Notes under the pieces: model-generated
Seen by the model: only the letters and a program-made list of their open reading frames with translations
Database searches by the model: none
Told to the model about the DNA's origin: nothing
Part shown: piece after piece, positions 30,652-43,896 of the stretch
Position numbering within the stretch: the first letter of the stretch is position 1
Layout: each line of letters starts with the position of its first letter
Assembly (NCBI GenBank): GCA_002421825.1
Contig: DISR01000041.1
Coordinates: 31,502-95,501 of the forward strand
Source of the DNA: Thiobacillus sp. UBA6205
Lineage (GTDB): Bacteria; Pseudomonadota; Gammaproteobacteria; Burkholderiales; Thiobacillaceae
Direction of reading: 5' to 3'
DNA length: 64,000 nt
Translations under genes and position numbers: made by a program

Positions 30652-31953
30652 GTGATTTCGATTACCCGCCTTTCTTCCGGCCAAGCGGACTTCCTGCCCC
30701 GGCTGGACAAGCTGTTGCAGTTCGACGCCGCCACCGACGCCTCCATCGAGCGTACCGTGGCCGCCATCCTGGCCGACGTCAGGGCGCGAGGCGACGCCGC
30801 TGTGCTGGAGTACACCAACAGGTTCGACCGCATGAGCGCCACTTCCATGGCCGCGCTGACCCTGCCCAAGTCGCGCCTCGACGAGGCGCTCGTCGGCCTG
30901 GAGCCGGAACGCCGCCAGGCACTGGAAGCCGCCGCCGAGCGTGTGCGCCGCTACCACGAGAAGCAGTTGCAAGCGTCCTGGAGCTATACGGAAGCGGACG
31001 GCACCCTGCTCGGCCAGCAGGTCACGGCGCTCGATCGCGTGGGGCTCTACGTCCCCGGCGGCAAGGCGGCTTACCCGTCTTCCGTGCTGATGAACGCCAT
31101 CCCGGCCAAGGTGGCGGGCGTGGCGGAACTCATCATGGTGGTGCCCACGCCGGGCGGGGAGCAGAACGAACTGGTGCTCGCCGCCGCAGCCATTGCCGGT
31201 GTGGACAAGGTTTTCACCATCGGCGGCGCGCAGGCGGTGGCCGCCATGGCCTACGGCACCGATAGCGTGCCCCAGGTGGACAAGATCGTCGGCCCCGGCA
31301 ACGCTTACGTGGCCGAGGCCAAGCGCCGCGTGTTCGGCACCGTGGGCATCGACATGATCGCCGGCCCCTCCGAAATCCTGGTGATCTGCGACGGCCAGAC
31401 CAATCCGGACTGGATCGCCATGGATCTCTTTTCCCAGGCCGAGCACGACGAGCTTGCGCAGTCCATCCTGCTGACGCCGGATGCCGCGTTTGCCGACAAG
31501 GTCGAGCAATCCATCAAGAAGCTGGTGGGCGAGATGCCGAGGAACGAGGTGATCACCGCCTCGATCAGCAACCGCGGCGCCATCATCGTCACGCGCGATC
31601 TCGACGAGGCGGCTGAGATCAGCAACCGCATCGCGCCCGAGCACCTGGAATTATCGGTGGAAGACCCCGTCGCCATGACCAGCAAAATCCGCCATGCCGG
31701 CGCCATCTTCATGGGCCGCAACACCTGCGAGGCGCTGGGCGATTACTGCGCCGGGCCCAACCACGTGCTGCCGACCTCGCGCACGGCGCGCTTTTCCTCG
31801 CCGCTGGGCGTGTACGACTTCCAGAAGCGCTCCAGCCTGATCATGGTGTCGGAAAAAGGCGCGCAGACCCTGGGCCGCATCGCCGCCACGCTCGCCTACG
31901 GCGAGGGCCTGCAGGCGCATGCCCGTTCGGCCGAATACCGTCTGCATCGCTAA
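30652..31953 (+). CDS. hisD: Histidinol dehydrogenase
   Basis: HisD oxidises L-histidinol to histidine in two NAD-dependent steps. The 433 residues show [40 protein letters not shown] and the metal/catalytic region [23 protein letters not shown] and [14 protein letters not shown] follow. The start is GTG 30652. It is the first of eight his genes in the window (hisDCBHAFIE); hisG and hisZ are not in view. hisC follows after 9 nt. Confidence 0.97.
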   Translation: MISITRLSSGQADFLPRLDKLLQFDAATDASIERTVAAILADVRARGDAAVLEYTNRFDRMSATSMAALTLPKSRLDEALVGLEPERRQALEAAAERVRRYHEKQLQASWSYTEADGTLLGQQVTALDRVGLYVPGGKAAYPSSVLMNAIPAKVAGVAELIMVVPTPGGEQNELVLAAAAIAGVDKVFTIGGAQAVAAMAYGTDSVPQVDKIVGPGNAYVAEAKRRVFGTVGIDMIAGPSEILVICDGQTNPDWIAMDLFSQAEHDELAQSILLTPDAAFADKVEQSIKKLVGEMPRNEVITASISNRGAIIVTRDLDEAAEISNRIAPEHLELSVEDPVAMTSKIRHAGAIFMGRNTCEALGDYCAGPNHVLPTSRTARFSSPLGVYDFQKRSSLIMVSEKGAQTLGRIAATLAYGEGLQAHARSAEYRLHR

Positions 31954-31962
31954 GGGAGCATC

Positions 31963-33024
31963 GTGAGCCGCTACTGGAGCAAGGTTGTTCACGGCCTGAC
32001 CCCTTACGTGCCGGGCGAACAGCCCAAGCTTCCCGACCTGGTCAAGCTCAACACCAACGAGAACCCCTACGGCCCGAGCCCGCGGGTGATCGAGGCGTTG
32101 CGCGCCGAGGCCGCCGACAGTCTGCGCCTGTATCCCGACCCCGCTTCCGAGCGGCTGCGCGAGGCCATCGCCGCCTTCCACGGCGTCGAGGCGAGCCAGG
32201 TCTTCGTCGGCAACGGCTCGGACGAGGTGCTGGCCCATGCCTTCCTCGCGCTCTTGAAGCACGACGCGCCCATCCTGTTCCCGGACATTACTTACAGCTT
32301 CTATCCGGTGTATTGCGGCTTGTACGGCATCGAATACCAGGAAATCCCACTGACCGAATCGTTCGAGATTAGGGTGGACGATTATTTCGTGGCCAATGGC
32401 GGCATTATTTTCCCCAACCCCAACGCGCCGACCGCGCGCCTCCTGGCCCTGGGCGAGATCGAAAGGCTGCTGGCGAAGAACACCGAATCGGTGGTGGTGG
32501 TGGACGAGGCCTATATCGACTTCGGCGGCGAATCCGCGGTCGGGCTCGTCAACAAATATCCGCAGCTGCTGGTGGTGCACACGCTGTCCAAATCGCACTC
32601 GCTCGCCGGCCTGCGCGTGGGCTATGCCATCGGCCAGGCCGACCTCATACAGGCGCTGGTGCGCGTCAAGGACAGCTTCAATTCCTACCCGCTCGACCGT
32701 TTCGCCCAGGCCGGCGCGATCGCCAGCATGCAGGACCGCGAATATTTCGATCAAACGCGGCACAAGGTCATGGCTACGCGCGAAAAGCTGGTCGCGGACC
32801 TCGATGCCCTGGGCTTCGAGGTGTTGCCCTCGGCAGCGAATTTCGTGTTCGCGCGCCACCCGCAACACGACGGCGCCGAGCTGGCGCAGGCCTTGCGCGA
32901 GCGCAGCATCATCGTGCGCCATTTCAGGAAACCGGCGCGCATCGCGCCTTTCCTGCGCATCACCGTCGGCACCGACGAACAATGCCAGGCGCTGGTGACT
33001 GCGCTGAGGGAGCTCCTGGCCTGA
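31963..33024 (+). CDS. hisC: Histidinol-phosphate aminotransferase
   Basis: This PLP-dependent class II aminotransferase of histidine synthesis has 353 residues. [12 protein letters not shown] marks the N-terminus, the cofactor phosphate contact is GNGSDEVL, the Asp pair site is [12 protein letters not shown], and the Schiff-base lysine is Lys210 in [15 protein letters not shown]. The start is GTG 31963 with GGGAG upstream. It lies within the his operon. Confidence 0.96.
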   Translation: MSRYWSKVVHGLTPYVPGEQPKLPDLVKLNTNENPYGPSPRVIEALRAEAADSLRLYPDPASERLREAIAAFHGVEASQVFVGNGSDEVLAHAFLALLKHDAPILFPDITYSFYPVYCGLYGIEYQEIPLTESFEIRVDDYFVANGGIIFPNPNAPTARLLALGEIERLLAKNTESVVVVDEAYIDFGGESAVGLVNKYPQLLVVHTLSKSHSLAGLRVGYAIGQADLIQALVRVKDSFNSYPLDRFAQAGAIASMQDREYFDQTRHKVMATREKLVADLDALGFEVLPSAANFVFARHPQHDGAELAQALRERSIIVRHFRKPARIAPFLRITVGTDEQCQALVTALRELLA

Positions 33025-33059
33025 TAGAATCGGGCTTTCGCCTTTATTCATTGCCCATC

Positions 33060-33647
33060 ATGCGCAGCGCTGAAGTCACCCGCAATACCCTGGAAACCCG
33101 GATCACGGCCAGGCTCGACCTGGACGGCACGGGCAAGGGCACGCTCGACACCGGCGTGCCCTTCTTCGACCACATGCTCGACCAGATCGCGCGCCACGGC
33201 CTGATCGATCTCGACATCCAGGCCAAGGGCGATTTGCACATCGATGCGCACCACACCGTGGAAGACGTCGGCATCACCCTCGGCCAGGCCTTCGCCAAGG
33301 CCGTGGGCGACAAGAAGGGCATCCGCCGCTACGGCCACGCCTACGTGCCGCTGGACGAGGCGCTGTCGCGCGTGGTCGTCGACCTTTCCGGCCGTCCCGG
33401 TCTGGAATACCACGTCGACTACACCCGCGCGCGCATCGGCGAGTTCGATGTCGACCTCTTGCTGGAATTCTTCCGCGGCTTCGTCAATCACGCCGCGGTG
33501 ACCCTGCACATCGACAACCTGCGCGGCATCAATGCCCATCATCAGGCCGAGACCATTTTCAAGGCCTTCGGCCGCGCGCTGCGCATGGCGGTGGAGACCG
33601 ACACGCGCATGGGCGGGCAGATGCCTTCGACCAAGGGTTCGCTTTGA
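33060..33647 (+). CDS. hisB: Imidazoleglycerol-phosphate dehydratase
   Basis: This is the monofunctional IGPD of 195 residues. It has the two metal-binding repeats ending [13 protein letters not shown] and [32 protein letters not shown] is also characteristic. There is no fused phosphatase domain, unlike the enterobacterial protein. ATG 33060 was chosen over the earlier in-frame start inside hisC. The stop overlaps hisH. Confidence 0.97.
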   Translation: MRSAEVTRNTLETRITARLDLDGTGKGTLDTGVPFFDHMLDQIARHGLIDLDIQAKGDLHIDAHHTVEDVGITLGQAFAKAVGDKKGIRRYGHAYVPLDEALSRVVVDLSGRPGLEYHVDYTRARIGEFDVDLLLEFFRGFVNHAAVTLHIDNLRGINAHHQAETIFKAFGRALRMAVETDTRMGGQMPSTKGSL

Positions 33648-34339
33648 TGGAAAAGCTGGACATTGCCGTGATCGACTACGGCATGGGCAATCTGCGCTCG
33701 GTGGACAAGGCGCTGGAATACGTGTCGCCCAGCGCCACGGTGAAGGTGACGGCCGATCCGGACGAGATCCTCTCGGCGGAGCGCGTGGTGTTCCCGGGCC
33801 AGGGCGCGGCGCGCGACTGCATGCGCGAGATCGATGCGCGCGGCCTGCGCGAAGTCATCAAGCAGGCCGCCCAGAGCAAGCCCTTCCTCGGCATCTGCAT
33901 GGGTCTGCAGGTGCTGTTCGAGCACAGCGAGGAGGGCGACACGCCCTGCCTTGGCATCTTCAAGGGCGAAGTCATCCGCTTCCCCAGGGAAGCCATGCAC
34001 GACGACCAGGGCGAAAAGCTCAAGGTTCCGCACATGGGCTGGAACAACGTGCACCAGGCCATGGGCCACCCGCTGTGGGCCGGCATCGAGGACGGCAGCC
34101 GCTTTTATTACGTGCACAGCTATTTCGTGCAGCCCGCCACGCCCGAAAACGTGGCGGGTTTTTCGCACTACCCGTTTCCGTTCACCTCGGCGGTGGCCTC
34201 GGGTAATATCTTCGCTGTGCAATTCCATCCGGAGAAAAGCGCCCAGGCGGGACTGACCCTGCTGGGCAATTTCATCACCTGGGATCCTTTCAACGCTCGA
34301 CAGTCGGCCTGCGACATGGCCGGGAGCACCTGCGCTTAA
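33647..34339 (+). CDS. hisH: Imidazole glycerol phosphate synthase glutaminase subunit
   Basis: This class I glutamine amidotransferase supplies ammonia to HisF. The 230 residues from ATG 33647 (overlapping the hisB TGA) contain the nucleophile Cys84 in [11 protein letters not shown] and the triad His194/Glu196 in VQFHPEKS. The oxyanion GQGA and [11 protein letters not shown] are in place. The C-terminus extends about 20 residues past the usual end ([12 protein letters not shown]), which is a small oddity. Partner hisF is two genes downstream. Confidence 0.96.
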   Translation: MEKLDIAVIDYGMGNLRSVDKALEYVSPSATVKVTADPDEILSAERVVFPGQGAARDCMREIDARGLREVIKQAAQSKPFLGICMGLQVLFEHSEEGDTPCLGIFKGEVIRFPREAMHDDQGEKLKVPHMGWNNVHQAMGHPLWAGIEDGSRFYYVHSYFVQPATPENVAGFSHYPFPFTSAVASGNIFAVQFHPEKSAQAGLTLLGNFITWDPFNARQSACDMAGSTCA

Positions 34340-34356
34340 AAGCTTCAAACCGCATC

Positions 34357-35112
34357 ATGCTGATTATTCCTGCCATCGATCTCAAGGACGGACACTGCGT
34401 CCGTCTCGAACAGGGCGAAATGGATCGCGCCACCGTGTTTTCCGAGGAGCCGGCCGCCATGGCGCGCCACTGGGTGAAGCAGGGCGCGCGCCGCCTGCAC
34501 CTGGTGGATCTCAACGGCGCCTTCGCCGGAAAACCCGTGAACGAGGAAGCGATCAAGGCCATCGTCCAGGAAATGGGCGACGAGATTCCCGTGCAGCTGG
34601 GCGGCGGCATCCGCGACCTCGACACCATCGAGCGCTATCTCGACGACGGCATCCGCTACGTCATCATCGGCACCGCGGCGGTGAAGAACCCCGGTTTCCT
34701 GCACGAGGCCTGCGACGCCTTCCCCGGCCACATCATCGTCGGCCTGGACGCCAGGGACGGCAAGGTGGCGGTGGACGGCTGGTCCAAGGTCACCGACCAT
34801 GATGTCGTCGACCTCGCCCAGCGCTTCCAGGACTACGGCGTGGAAGCGGTGATCTACACCGACATCGGCCGCGATGGCATGCTCACCGGCGTCAACATCG
34901 ACGCCACGGTGAAGCTCGCCCAGGCGCTGCACATCCCCGTCATCGCCAGCGGCGGCATCACCAACCTGGACGACGTGAGGAATCTTTCCGCCGTCGCCGG
35001 CGAAGGCATCATGGGCGCCATCACCGGCCGCGCCATCTACCAGGGTACGCTCGATTTCGCTGCCGCGCAGAAGCTGGCCGACGAACTGGCCGGAAAAGTC
35101 TATGGCGAATAA
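34357..35112 (+). CDS. hisA: ProFAR isomerase
   Basis: This (beta/alpha)8 barrel isomerase has 251 residues. The catalytic Asp8 is in [13 protein letters not shown] and the second Asp is in [12 protein letters not shown]. Phosphate-binding loops are [10 protein letters not shown] and VIASGGITN. The start is ATG 34357, 18 nt after hisH. A palindromic repeat separates it from hisF. Confidence 0.97.
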   Translation: MLIIPAIDLKDGHCVRLEQGEMDRATVFSEEPAAMARHWVKQGARRLHLVDLNGAFAGKPVNEEAIKAIVQEMGDEIPVQLGGGIRDLDTIERYLDDGIRYVIIGTAAVKNPGFLHEACDAFPGHIIVGLDARDGKVAVDGWSKVTDHDVVDLAQRFQDYGVEAVIYTDIGRDGMLTGVNIDATVKLAQALHIPVIASGGITNLDDVRNLSAVAGEGIMGAITGRAIYQGTLDFAAAQKLADELAGKVYGE

Positions 35113-35119
35113 TTTCACG

Positions 35120-35188
35120 ACACAGAGGCAGCGGAGAGAACTGGGTAACTCATTGTTTTACCCTCTGTTTCATCTGATGCCGCTGTGT
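35120..35188. repeat. Intergenic palindrome between hisA and hisF
   Basis: ACACAGAGGCA (35120-35130) pairs with TGCCGCTGTGT (35178-35188) with one mismatch. An inner GGGTAA / TTACCC pair also occurs. It lies inside an otherwise tight operon and so will be transcribed as a hairpin. Confidence 0.65.
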
Positions 35189-35199
35189 AAATAATCCTC

Positions 35200-35955
35200 A
35201 TGCTCGCCAAACGCATCATTCCCTGCCTGGACGTGACAGCCGGCCGCGTGGTCAAGGGCGTCAACTTCGTCGAACTGAAGGACGCCGGCGACCCGGTCGA
35301 GATCGCCAGGCGCTACAACGATGCCGGCGCCGACGAGCTGACCTTTCTCGACATCACCGCCAGTTCGGACGAGCGCGACATCATCCTGCACATCATCGAG
35401 GCCGTGGCCGAGCAGGTGTTCATCCCCTTGACCGTGGGCGGCGGCGTGCGCAAGGTGGAAGACGTGCGCCGCCTGCTCAATGCCGGCGCCGACAAGGTCG
35501 GTATCAACACTGCAGCGGTGACCAATCCCCAACTGGTGGCAGAAGCCTCCGGCTATTTCGGCTCGCAGTGCATCGTGGTCGCCATCGACTCCAAGCGCGT
35601 GGGTGACCATTGGGAAGTCTTTACCCACGGCGGACGCAAGCCGACCGGGCTCGACGCCGTCGAATGGGCCAGGAAAATGGAAAGCCTGGGCGCCGGCGAG
35701 CTGCTGCTGACTTCCATGGATCGCGATGGCACCAAGAGCGGTTTCGACCTCGAACTCACGCGCCGCATTTCCGACGCGGTCGACATTCCCATCATCGCCA
35801 GCGGCGGGGTGGGCAACCTGCAGCATCTGGTCGACGGCGTGAAGGAAGGCCATGCCGATGCTGTGCTCGCCGCCAGCATTTTCCATTTCGGCGAATACAC
35901 CGTGGACGAGGCCAAGCGCTACATGAAGCAGCATGGCGTCGAGGTGAGGCTGTGA
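35200..35955 (+). CDS. hisF: Imidazole glycerol phosphate synthase cyclase subunit
   Basis: The 251-residue barrel forms IGP synthase with HisH. The catalytic Asp11 is in [15 protein letters not shown] and the second Asp is in [34 protein letters not shown] and IASGGVGNL are the phosphate loops. Its stop overlaps the hisI GTG start by 4 nt. Confidence 0.97.
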   Translation: MLAKRIIPCLDVTAGRVVKGVNFVELKDAGDPVEIARRYNDAGADELTFLDITASSDERDIILHIIEAVAEQVFIPLTVGGGVRKVEDVRRLLNAGADKVGINTAAVTNPQLVAEASGYFGSQCIVVAIDSKRVGDHWEVFTHGGRKPTGLDAVEWARKMESLGAGELLLTSMDRDGTKSGFDLELTRRISDAVDIPIIASGGVGNLQHLVDGVKEGHADAVLAASIFHFGEYTVDEAKRYMKQHGVEVRL

Positions 35956-36335
35956 ACTGGCTCGACGAAATCCGCTGGGACGAGAAAGGCCTGGCCCCGG
36001 CCATTGCCCAGGACGCGAAAACCGGGCGCATACTTATGGTTGCCTGGATGAACCGCGAGTCGCTGGCCTTGACTGCCGAGAAGGGCGAGGCCGTGTACTG
36101 GTCGCGCTCCAGAAATAAACTCTGGCACAAGGGCGAGGAGTCCGGCCATGTGCAGAAGGTGCGCGAAATCCGCCTCGACTGCGACGAGGACGTCATCGTG
36201 TTGCAGGTGGAACAGCAGGGCGGCATCGCCTGTCATACCGGGCGCGAGAGCTGCTTTTACCGCGTGCTGAAGAACGGCGCCTGGGAAGCGGTGGATCCGG
36301 TGCTGAAAGACCCGAACGAGATTTACAAGAAATGA
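35952..36335 (+). CDS. hisI: Phosphoribosyl-AMP cyclohydrolase
   Basis: The 127-residue zinc enzyme opens the PR-AMP ring. The motifs are [50 protein letters not shown] and SCFYR, with the metal-binding Asp and Cys residues all present. GTG 35952 overlaps the end of hisF; the longer frame starting at 35610 runs through hisF out of frame. It is separate from hisE here, as usual in betaproteobacteria. Confidence 0.96.
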   Translation: MNWLDEIRWDEKGLAPAIAQDAKTGRILMVAWMNRESLALTAEKGEAVYWSRSRNKLWHKGEESGHVQKVREIRLDCDEDVIVLQVEQQGGIACHTGRESCFYRVLKNGAWEAVDPVLKDPNEIYKK

Positions 36336-36649
36336 GCGAAGACATACTCAAACGCCTGACCGAGACGCTGGAAGCGCGCAAGTCTGCTTCGCCCGATTCT
36401 TCCTACGTGGCCAAACTGCATGCCAAGGGTCTCGACGCCATCCTCAAGAAGGTCGGCGAGGAAGCGACCGAGACGGTGATGGCGGCCAAGGACGGCCAGA
36501 ACGAAAAGATCATCTACGAAGTGGCCGATCTGTGGTTTCATACGCTGGTGCTGCTGTCGCACAGGGGATTGTCGGCGCAGGATGTTCTGGATGAACTGGC
36601 CCGGCGCGAAGGCGTGTCGGGCATTGACGAGAAGGCTGCGAGAAAATGA
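36332..36649 (+). CDS. hisE: Phosphoribosyl-ATP pyrophosphatase
   Basis: The 105-residue all-helical MazG-like pyrophosphohydrolase acts on PR-ATP and releases PPi. The metal-binding motif [15 protein letters not shown] and [13 protein letters not shown] are present. ATG 36332 overlaps the hisI stop by 4 nt, and its own stop overlaps the HIT gene by 4 nt, so the whole run is translationally coupled. Confidence 0.95.
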   Translation: MSEDILKRLTETLEARKSASPDSSYVAKLHAKGLDAILKKVGEEATETVMAAKDGQNEKIIYEVADLWFHTLVLLSHRGLSAQDVLDELARREGVSGIDEKAARK

Positions 36650-36975
36650 GCGACTGCATTTTCTGCAGGATCATTGCAGGCGAGATTCCCTCGCGTAAGG
36701 TGTACGAGGATGACGATGTCTATGCGTTTCATGACATCAACCCCTTTGCGCGCGTGCATTTCATGATCATCCCCAAACGGCATATCGCGTCGCTGGCCGA
36801 TACGGTGCCGGAAGACCGGGACATTCTGGGTAAAATATTGTTGTTGGCGCCGAAACTGGCGCAGGAACAAGGGCTGGGGGGCGGCTTCAAAACGCTCATC
36901 AACACCGGCCGCGGTGGCGGGCAGGAGGTATTCCACCTGCACGTACACGTTTTTGGCGGTGGACCTGCCGCCTGA
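36646..36975 (+). CDS. HIT family (HINT) nucleotide hydrolase
   Basis: The 109-residue histidine-triad protein begins [20 protein letters not shown] and ends with the triad His97/His99/His101 in [14 protein letters not shown] proteins hydrolyse nucleoside phosphoramidates and similar AMP adducts. It is coupled to hisE by a 4-nt overlap and sits just before tatA, an order common in betaproteobacteria. Confidence 0.95.
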   Translation: MSDCIFCRIIAGEIPSRKVYEDDDVYAFHDINPFARVHFMIIPKRHIASLADTVPEDRDILGKILLLAPKLAQEQGLGGGFKTLINTGRGGGQEVFHLHVHVFGGGPAA

Positions 36976-37007
36976 TCGGTTATTTCAACTATTTCAAGGA
37001 GACTGAG

Positions 37008-37229
37008 ATGGGTAGTTTCAGCATTTGGCACTGGCTGATTGTTCTGGCGATCGTACTGCTGGTATTCGGCACCAAGAAGCTGCGCAACATGGGCTCTGAC
37101 CTGGGCGGCGCGGTGAAGAACTTCAAGGATGCGGTGAAGGATGAAAATGCCAAGCTCTCCGACAAGGGAGAAAAGAGCGAAAGCGGCACCACCATCGACG
37201 CCGAAGTGAAGGACAAGCAGAATTCCTGA
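37008..37229 (+). CDS. tatA: Twin-arginine translocase subunit TatA
   Basis: The 73-residue protein has an N-terminal TM helix ([18 protein letters not shown]) followed by an amphipathic helix ([21 protein letters not shown]) and a charged tail. The FGTKKLRN motif is typical of TatA. It assembles into the protein-conducting pore for folded proteins in the inner membrane. AAGGAGACTGAG is a strong ribosome site. Confidence 0.96.
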   Translation: MGSFSIWHWLIVLAIVLLVFGTKKLRNMGSDLGGAVKNFKDAVKDENAKLSDKGEKSESGTTIDAEVKDKQNS

Positions 37230-37233
37230 AATG

Positions 37234-37326
37234 TAGGGGCTAGGAGCTAGGATATAGGGGCTGGGGCAAGTCATGATGCTGCTTGAGCCAACTTCCTAGC
37301 CCCTAGCTCCTATTTCCTAGCCCCTA
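37234..37326. repeat. Palindromic repeat between tatA and tatB
   Basis: TAGGGGCTAGGA (37234-37245) pairs perfectly with TCCTAGCCCCTA (37315-37326). The short motif GCTAGGA is repeated inside both arms. The right arm ends 2 nt before the tatB ATG, so the structure would cover the tatB ribosome site. Confidence 0.7.
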
Positions 37327-37328
37327 AA

Positions 37329-37751
37329 ATGTTCGACATCGGTTTCACCGAGCTTCTCATCATTGGCGTTGTGGCCCTGCTGGTCGTCGGACCTGAGCGC
37401 TTGCCCAAGGTCGCGCGCACGGCCGGCCATTTGTTCGGGCGCTTCCAGCGTTATGTCAGCACCGTCAAGGCCGACATCGGGCGGGAAATGGATCTGGATG
37501 AACTGCGCAAGGCGGGGCAGAGCTTCAAGGAGTCGGTCGAAGAGGCCGTGCGCGGCGTGGAATCCGGCGTGCAGGAAGCCGAGTTCACCATGCGCGACGA
37601 AATCGTGAATCCGATCGAAGAGGCCGCCGCCAGTGTTTCCCAGCCGGACTTGTTCGACGATCCCGCCAAAAAACAGGCAGCCACACCGACAGACGACTCG
37701 CCCGATGAACCAGAAAGCCGGGCAGGCAGCAAGCCGGAATCCAAGGCATGA
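37329..37751 (+). CDS. tatB: Twin-arginine translocase subunit TatB
   Basis: The 140-residue single-pass protein forms the substrate receptor with TatC. The N-terminal MFDIGFTELLIIGVVALLVVGPERLP is diagnostic for TatB (Glu8 in the membrane helix). A long amphipathic helix and a Pro/Ser-rich acidic tail follow. No ribosome site is visible; the intergenic palindrome abuts the ATG. The stop overlaps tatC. Confidence 0.96.
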   Translation: MFDIGFTELLIIGVVALLVVGPERLPKVARTAGHLFGRFQRYVSTVKADIGREMDLDELRKAGQSFKESVEEAVRGVESGVQEAEFTMRDEIVNPIEEAAASVSQPDLFDDPAKKQAATPTDDSPDEPESRAGSKPESKA

Positions 37752-38674
37752 GCAACACATCGAGCAAGGAAGAAAGCTTCATTTCACACCTGATCGAGTT
37801 GCGCAACCGCCTGATACGTGCGGTGCTTGCGGTCGTGCTGGTGTTCGTCGTTCTGTTCCCGTGGGCCAATGATCTTTACACGCTGCTGGCGCAGCCGCTG
37901 ATCGGCAAGTTGCCGCAAGGCAGCCAGATGATCGCCACCGGCGTTGCATCGACCTTCTTCATTCCCCTGAAGGTGGCGATGATGACGGCATTTCTCATTA
38001 CGCTGCCCTTCGTGCTGTATCAGATGTGGGCTTTCATCGCGCCCGGGCTTTACCAGCACGAGCGCAAGCTGGCGATACCGCTGCTGGTGGCAAGCGTGCT
38101 GCTGTTCTTTGCCGGCATGGCTTTCGCCTATTTCCTGGTGTTTCCGGTGGTGTTCGGCTTCCTTGCCGGCGCTACGCCGGAAGGCGTGAATTTCGCGCCC
38201 GACATCGGCGCCTACCTGGATTTCGTGATGACGCTGTTCATCGCATTCGGGGTGACCTTCGAGGTGCCGGTGGTGGTCATCCTGCTGGTGCTCACCAACA
38301 TGGTGTCGATTGCGAAGCTGCGCGAGGCGCGCCCCTATGTCATCGTCGGCGCCTTCGTGATCGGCGCCATCTTTACCCCGCCGGATGTGATTTCGCAGAT
38401 CATGCTGGCGATTCCCATGTGGTTGTTGTACGAACTCGGCATCGTCTTGGCCGGTTTCCTGGGCAAGGTCAAGCCGGCGCAGGTGCCGCAGGCGCAGGAG
38501 GCCAGGCAGACAAGCCAGCCGCCGTCCCAACAAGCGCCTTATCCGACCTATCCTTCGGACTACGAGCCGCTGACGTATGAGGAAATGGAGGCCGAACTCG
38601 ATCGCATCGAGACCGAGAACAAGGCCAACGATAACAAGGCCAACGAGAACAAGGATGAGAAGCCGGAGTCTTGA
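37748..38674 (+). CDS. tatC: Twin-arginine translocase subunit TatC
   Basis: This six-TM inner-membrane protein recognises the RR signal. The 308 residues include SFISHLIELRNRLIRAVLA, the conserved EFxPAL-type start, a PFVLYQMWAFIAPGLYQHERK loop, and FGVTFEVPVVVILL. The C-terminal tail (about 250-308) is unusually long, polar and rich in Asn/Lys/Glu repeats (NKANDNKANENKDEK). A hairpin at 38695-38731 follows the stop without a T tract. Confidence 0.96.
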   Translation: MSNTSSKEESFISHLIELRNRLIRAVLAVVLVFVVLFPWANDLYTLLAQPLIGKLPQGSQMIATGVASTFFIPLKVAMMTAFLITLPFVLYQMWAFIAPGLYQHERKLAIPLLVASVLLFFAGMAFAYFLVFPVVFGFLAGATPEGVNFAPDIGAYLDFVMTLFIAFGVTFEVPVVVILLVLTNMVSIAKLREARPYVIVGAFVIGAIFTPPDVISQIMLAIPMWLLYELGIVLAGFLGKVKPAQVPQAQEARQTSQPPSQQAPYPTYPSDYEPLTYEEMEAELDRIETENKANDNKANENKDEKPES

Positions 38675-38824
38675 TGCTCCATTTCCGGGCTGAATCGCGG
38701 CGTTTGCACAAAACAAGTGCACGCGCCGCGACTGAAGCGGCAGGCTGTTCAATAAAATCAGACGTTTGTGTTCCTGGAACGTTTGTTGCTCCATTTGCCC
38801 TGACCTAACTCGGGGATGCACCAA

Positions 38825-40027
38825 ATGGAGACATTCAAATCCGGCAGCGACGTGCTGTTCATATTGCTGGGCGCCATCATGGTGCTGGCCATGCACGCCG
38901 GCTTCGCCTTCCTGGAACTGGGCACGGTGCGCAAGAAAAACCAGGTCAACGCCCTGGTAAAGATACTCACCGATTTCAGCGTATCGACCATCGCCTATTT
39001 CTTCATCGGTTACGGCATCGCCTACGGCGTCGATTTCATGGCTGGCGCCGGCCAGCTTGCCGAAAAGAACGGTTACGACCTGGTCAAGTTCTTCTTCCTG
39101 CTCACCTTCGCGGCTGCGATTCCCGCCATCGTGTCGGGCGGCATTGCCGAGCGGGCCAAGTTCAACCCCCAACTCGCGGCGACCTTCCTGCTGGTGGGAT
39201 TCGTCTATCCTTTTTTCGAAGGCATGGTGTGGAACGGCAACTACGGCTTCCAGGCCTGGCTGGAGGCGAGCTTCGGCGCCAGGCTGCACGATTTCGCCGG
39301 CTCGGTCGTGGTGCATGCCGTGGGCGGCTGGATCGGCTTGGCGGCGGTGCTGCTTCTGGGCGCGCGCCAGGGCCGTTACCGCAAGGACGGCGGCATCGCC
39401 GCGCACCCGCCTTCGAGCATTCCCTTCCTGGCCCTGGGCGCCTGGATCCTGACCGTGGGCTGGTTCGGCTTCAACGTCATGTCCGCACAGACCATCGAGG
39501 CGGTGAGCGGGCTGGTGGCGGTGAATTCGCTGATGGCCATGGTGGGCGGCACGCTGGCCGCGCTGTTCGCCGGGCGCAACGACCCGGGCTTCATCCACAA
39601 CGGCCCGCTGGCCGGCCTGGTGGCGGTGTGCGCGGGATCCGACGTCATGCATCCGCTGGGCGCGCTGGCGACCGGCGCGGTGGCCGGCGGGCTGTTCGTC
39701 TGGATGTTCACCACCACCCAGAACAAGTGGAAAATCGACGACGTGCTCGGCGTGTGGCCGCTGCACGGACTCTGCGGCGCCTGGGGCGGCATCGCCGCCG
39801 GCATTTTCGGCCTGCAGGCGCTGGGCGGCATGGGCGGCGTTGCCTTCATGTCGCAGCTGGTCGGCACCCTGGCGGGCGTCGTGATCGCGCTGGCTGGCGG
39901 CTTCGTCGTGTATGGCGCGCTCAAGCACGCGGTCGGCATCCGCCTCGACCAGGAAGAGGAATTCCGCGGCGCCGATCTGGCCATCCACAAGATTTCGGCC
40001 ACGCCCGAGCGCGAAACGAACTGGTGA
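38825..40027 (+). CDS. amt: Ammonium transporter (Amt)
   Basis: The 400-residue ammonium channel has about 11 TM helices and no signal peptide. The conserved elements are GFAFLELGTVRKKN, FFEGMVWNGNYG, VVVHAVGGWIGLAA with the first pore His, and PLHGLCGAWGGIAAG with the second. ATG 38825 is preferred because GGGG lies about 9 nt upstream; ATG 38816 has no ribosome site. No glnK gene adjoins, which is unusual for amt. A strong terminator follows. Confidence 0.94.
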   Translation: METFKSGSDVLFILLGAIMVLAMHAGFAFLELGTVRKKNQVNALVKILTDFSVSTIAYFFIGYGIAYGVDFMAGAGQLAEKNGYDLVKFFFLLTFAAAIPAIVSGGIAERAKFNPQLAATFLLVGFVYPFFEGMVWNGNYGFQAWLEASFGARLHDFAGSVVVHAVGGWIGLAAVLLLGARQGRYRKDGGIAAHPPSSIPFLALGAWILTVGWFGFNVMSAQTIEAVSGLVAVNSLMAMVGGTLAALFAGRNDPGFIHNGPLAGLVAVCAGSDVMHPLGALATGAVAGGLFVWMFTTTQNKWKIDDVLGVWPLHGLCGAWGGIAAGIFGLQALGGMGGVAFMSQLVGTLAGVVIALAGGFVVYGALKHAVGIRLDQEEEFRGADLAIHKISATPERETNW

Positions 40028-40049
40028 GGTCCGTCTAATCGGCTTGTGA

Positions 40050-40079
40050 AAAAAGCGGCCTGCCAGAGGCCGCTTTTTC
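40050..40079 (+). terminator. Rho-independent terminator after amt
   Basis: AAAAAGCGGCCT (40050-40061) pairs perfectly with AGGCCGCTTTTT (40067-40078) around GCCAG, ending in T residues. Confidence 0.95.
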
Positions 40080-40104
40080 TTCGCTGGGCGGGTAAAATTC
40101 CGCC

Positions 40105-43538
<3,434 letters not shown>

Positions 43539-43539
<1 letters not shown>

Positions 43540-43698
43540 CCCGGATATTTCACTGGATTGCGGGAAGATGGCGCCAATTGGCCGCCGGAATCCGCAAAGG
43601 CCGGCGGCGCAAACTGGATTCGATGCCGACTGCTCCGCAATCGTGTGTTCATGCGCCTTTGGGTCATTTCCCCGGCCGGTCCGGTGAAATATCCGGGC
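43539..43698. repeat. Dispersed intergenic repeat, family A, full-length copy 2
   Basis: This is the most complete copy (160 bp). The ends are inverted: GCCCGGATATTTCACTGG (43539-43556) against CCGGTGAAATATCCGGGC (43681-43698), 17 of 18 matching. The inside holds the shared segments GGATTCGATGCCG and GTTCATGCGCCTT. The element begins at the last base of the dnaE stop codon. Confidence 0.85.
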
Positions 43699-43758
43699 CA
43701 GGTTCGACGCTGGTATGGAAATACCATGCCCCCTTCTGGCCATGCCTTAAATTAGTAC

Positions 43759-43887
43759 TTGCTTTATTACTAATGATATTAGAAAATGCTAATAACACGG
43801 CGCGTCATCCCCTGGTGCGTTGTGTTGTCTCCTCCATCCTCCTCCTTTGGTGGATTTTAGCCCGGCAACATTTGCCGGGCTTTTTTT
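43759..43887 (+). ncRNA. Candidate small RNA with anti-Shine-Dalgarno loop
   Basis: A gene-free A/T-rich stretch (about 43745-43795) is followed by a C/T-rich segment containing CCTCCTTT at 43841-43848, the exact anti-Shine-Dalgarno sequence of 16S rRNA. This lies in a loop between TCCA (43833-43836) and TGGA (43851-43854). A strong terminator then follows. No plus-strand ORF explains the terminator, and dnaE ends 320 nt upstream. The 5' end is not fixed; promoter boxes are weak. Confidence 0.4.
43859..43887 (+). terminator. Strong Rho-independent terminator between dnaE and acyP
   Basis: AGCCCGGCAA (43859-43868) pairs with TTGCCGGGCT (43872-43881) around CAT, then a T run to 43887. It works on the plus strand; on the minus strand no T run follows. 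Confidence 0.93.
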
Positions 43888-43896
43888 GTGCCGCCT

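Noticed and set aside
43558..43755. Short ORFs inside the family A repeat after dnaE
   Set aside because: The same frames recur in other copies only because the repeat itself recurs; they have no consistent start or stop.
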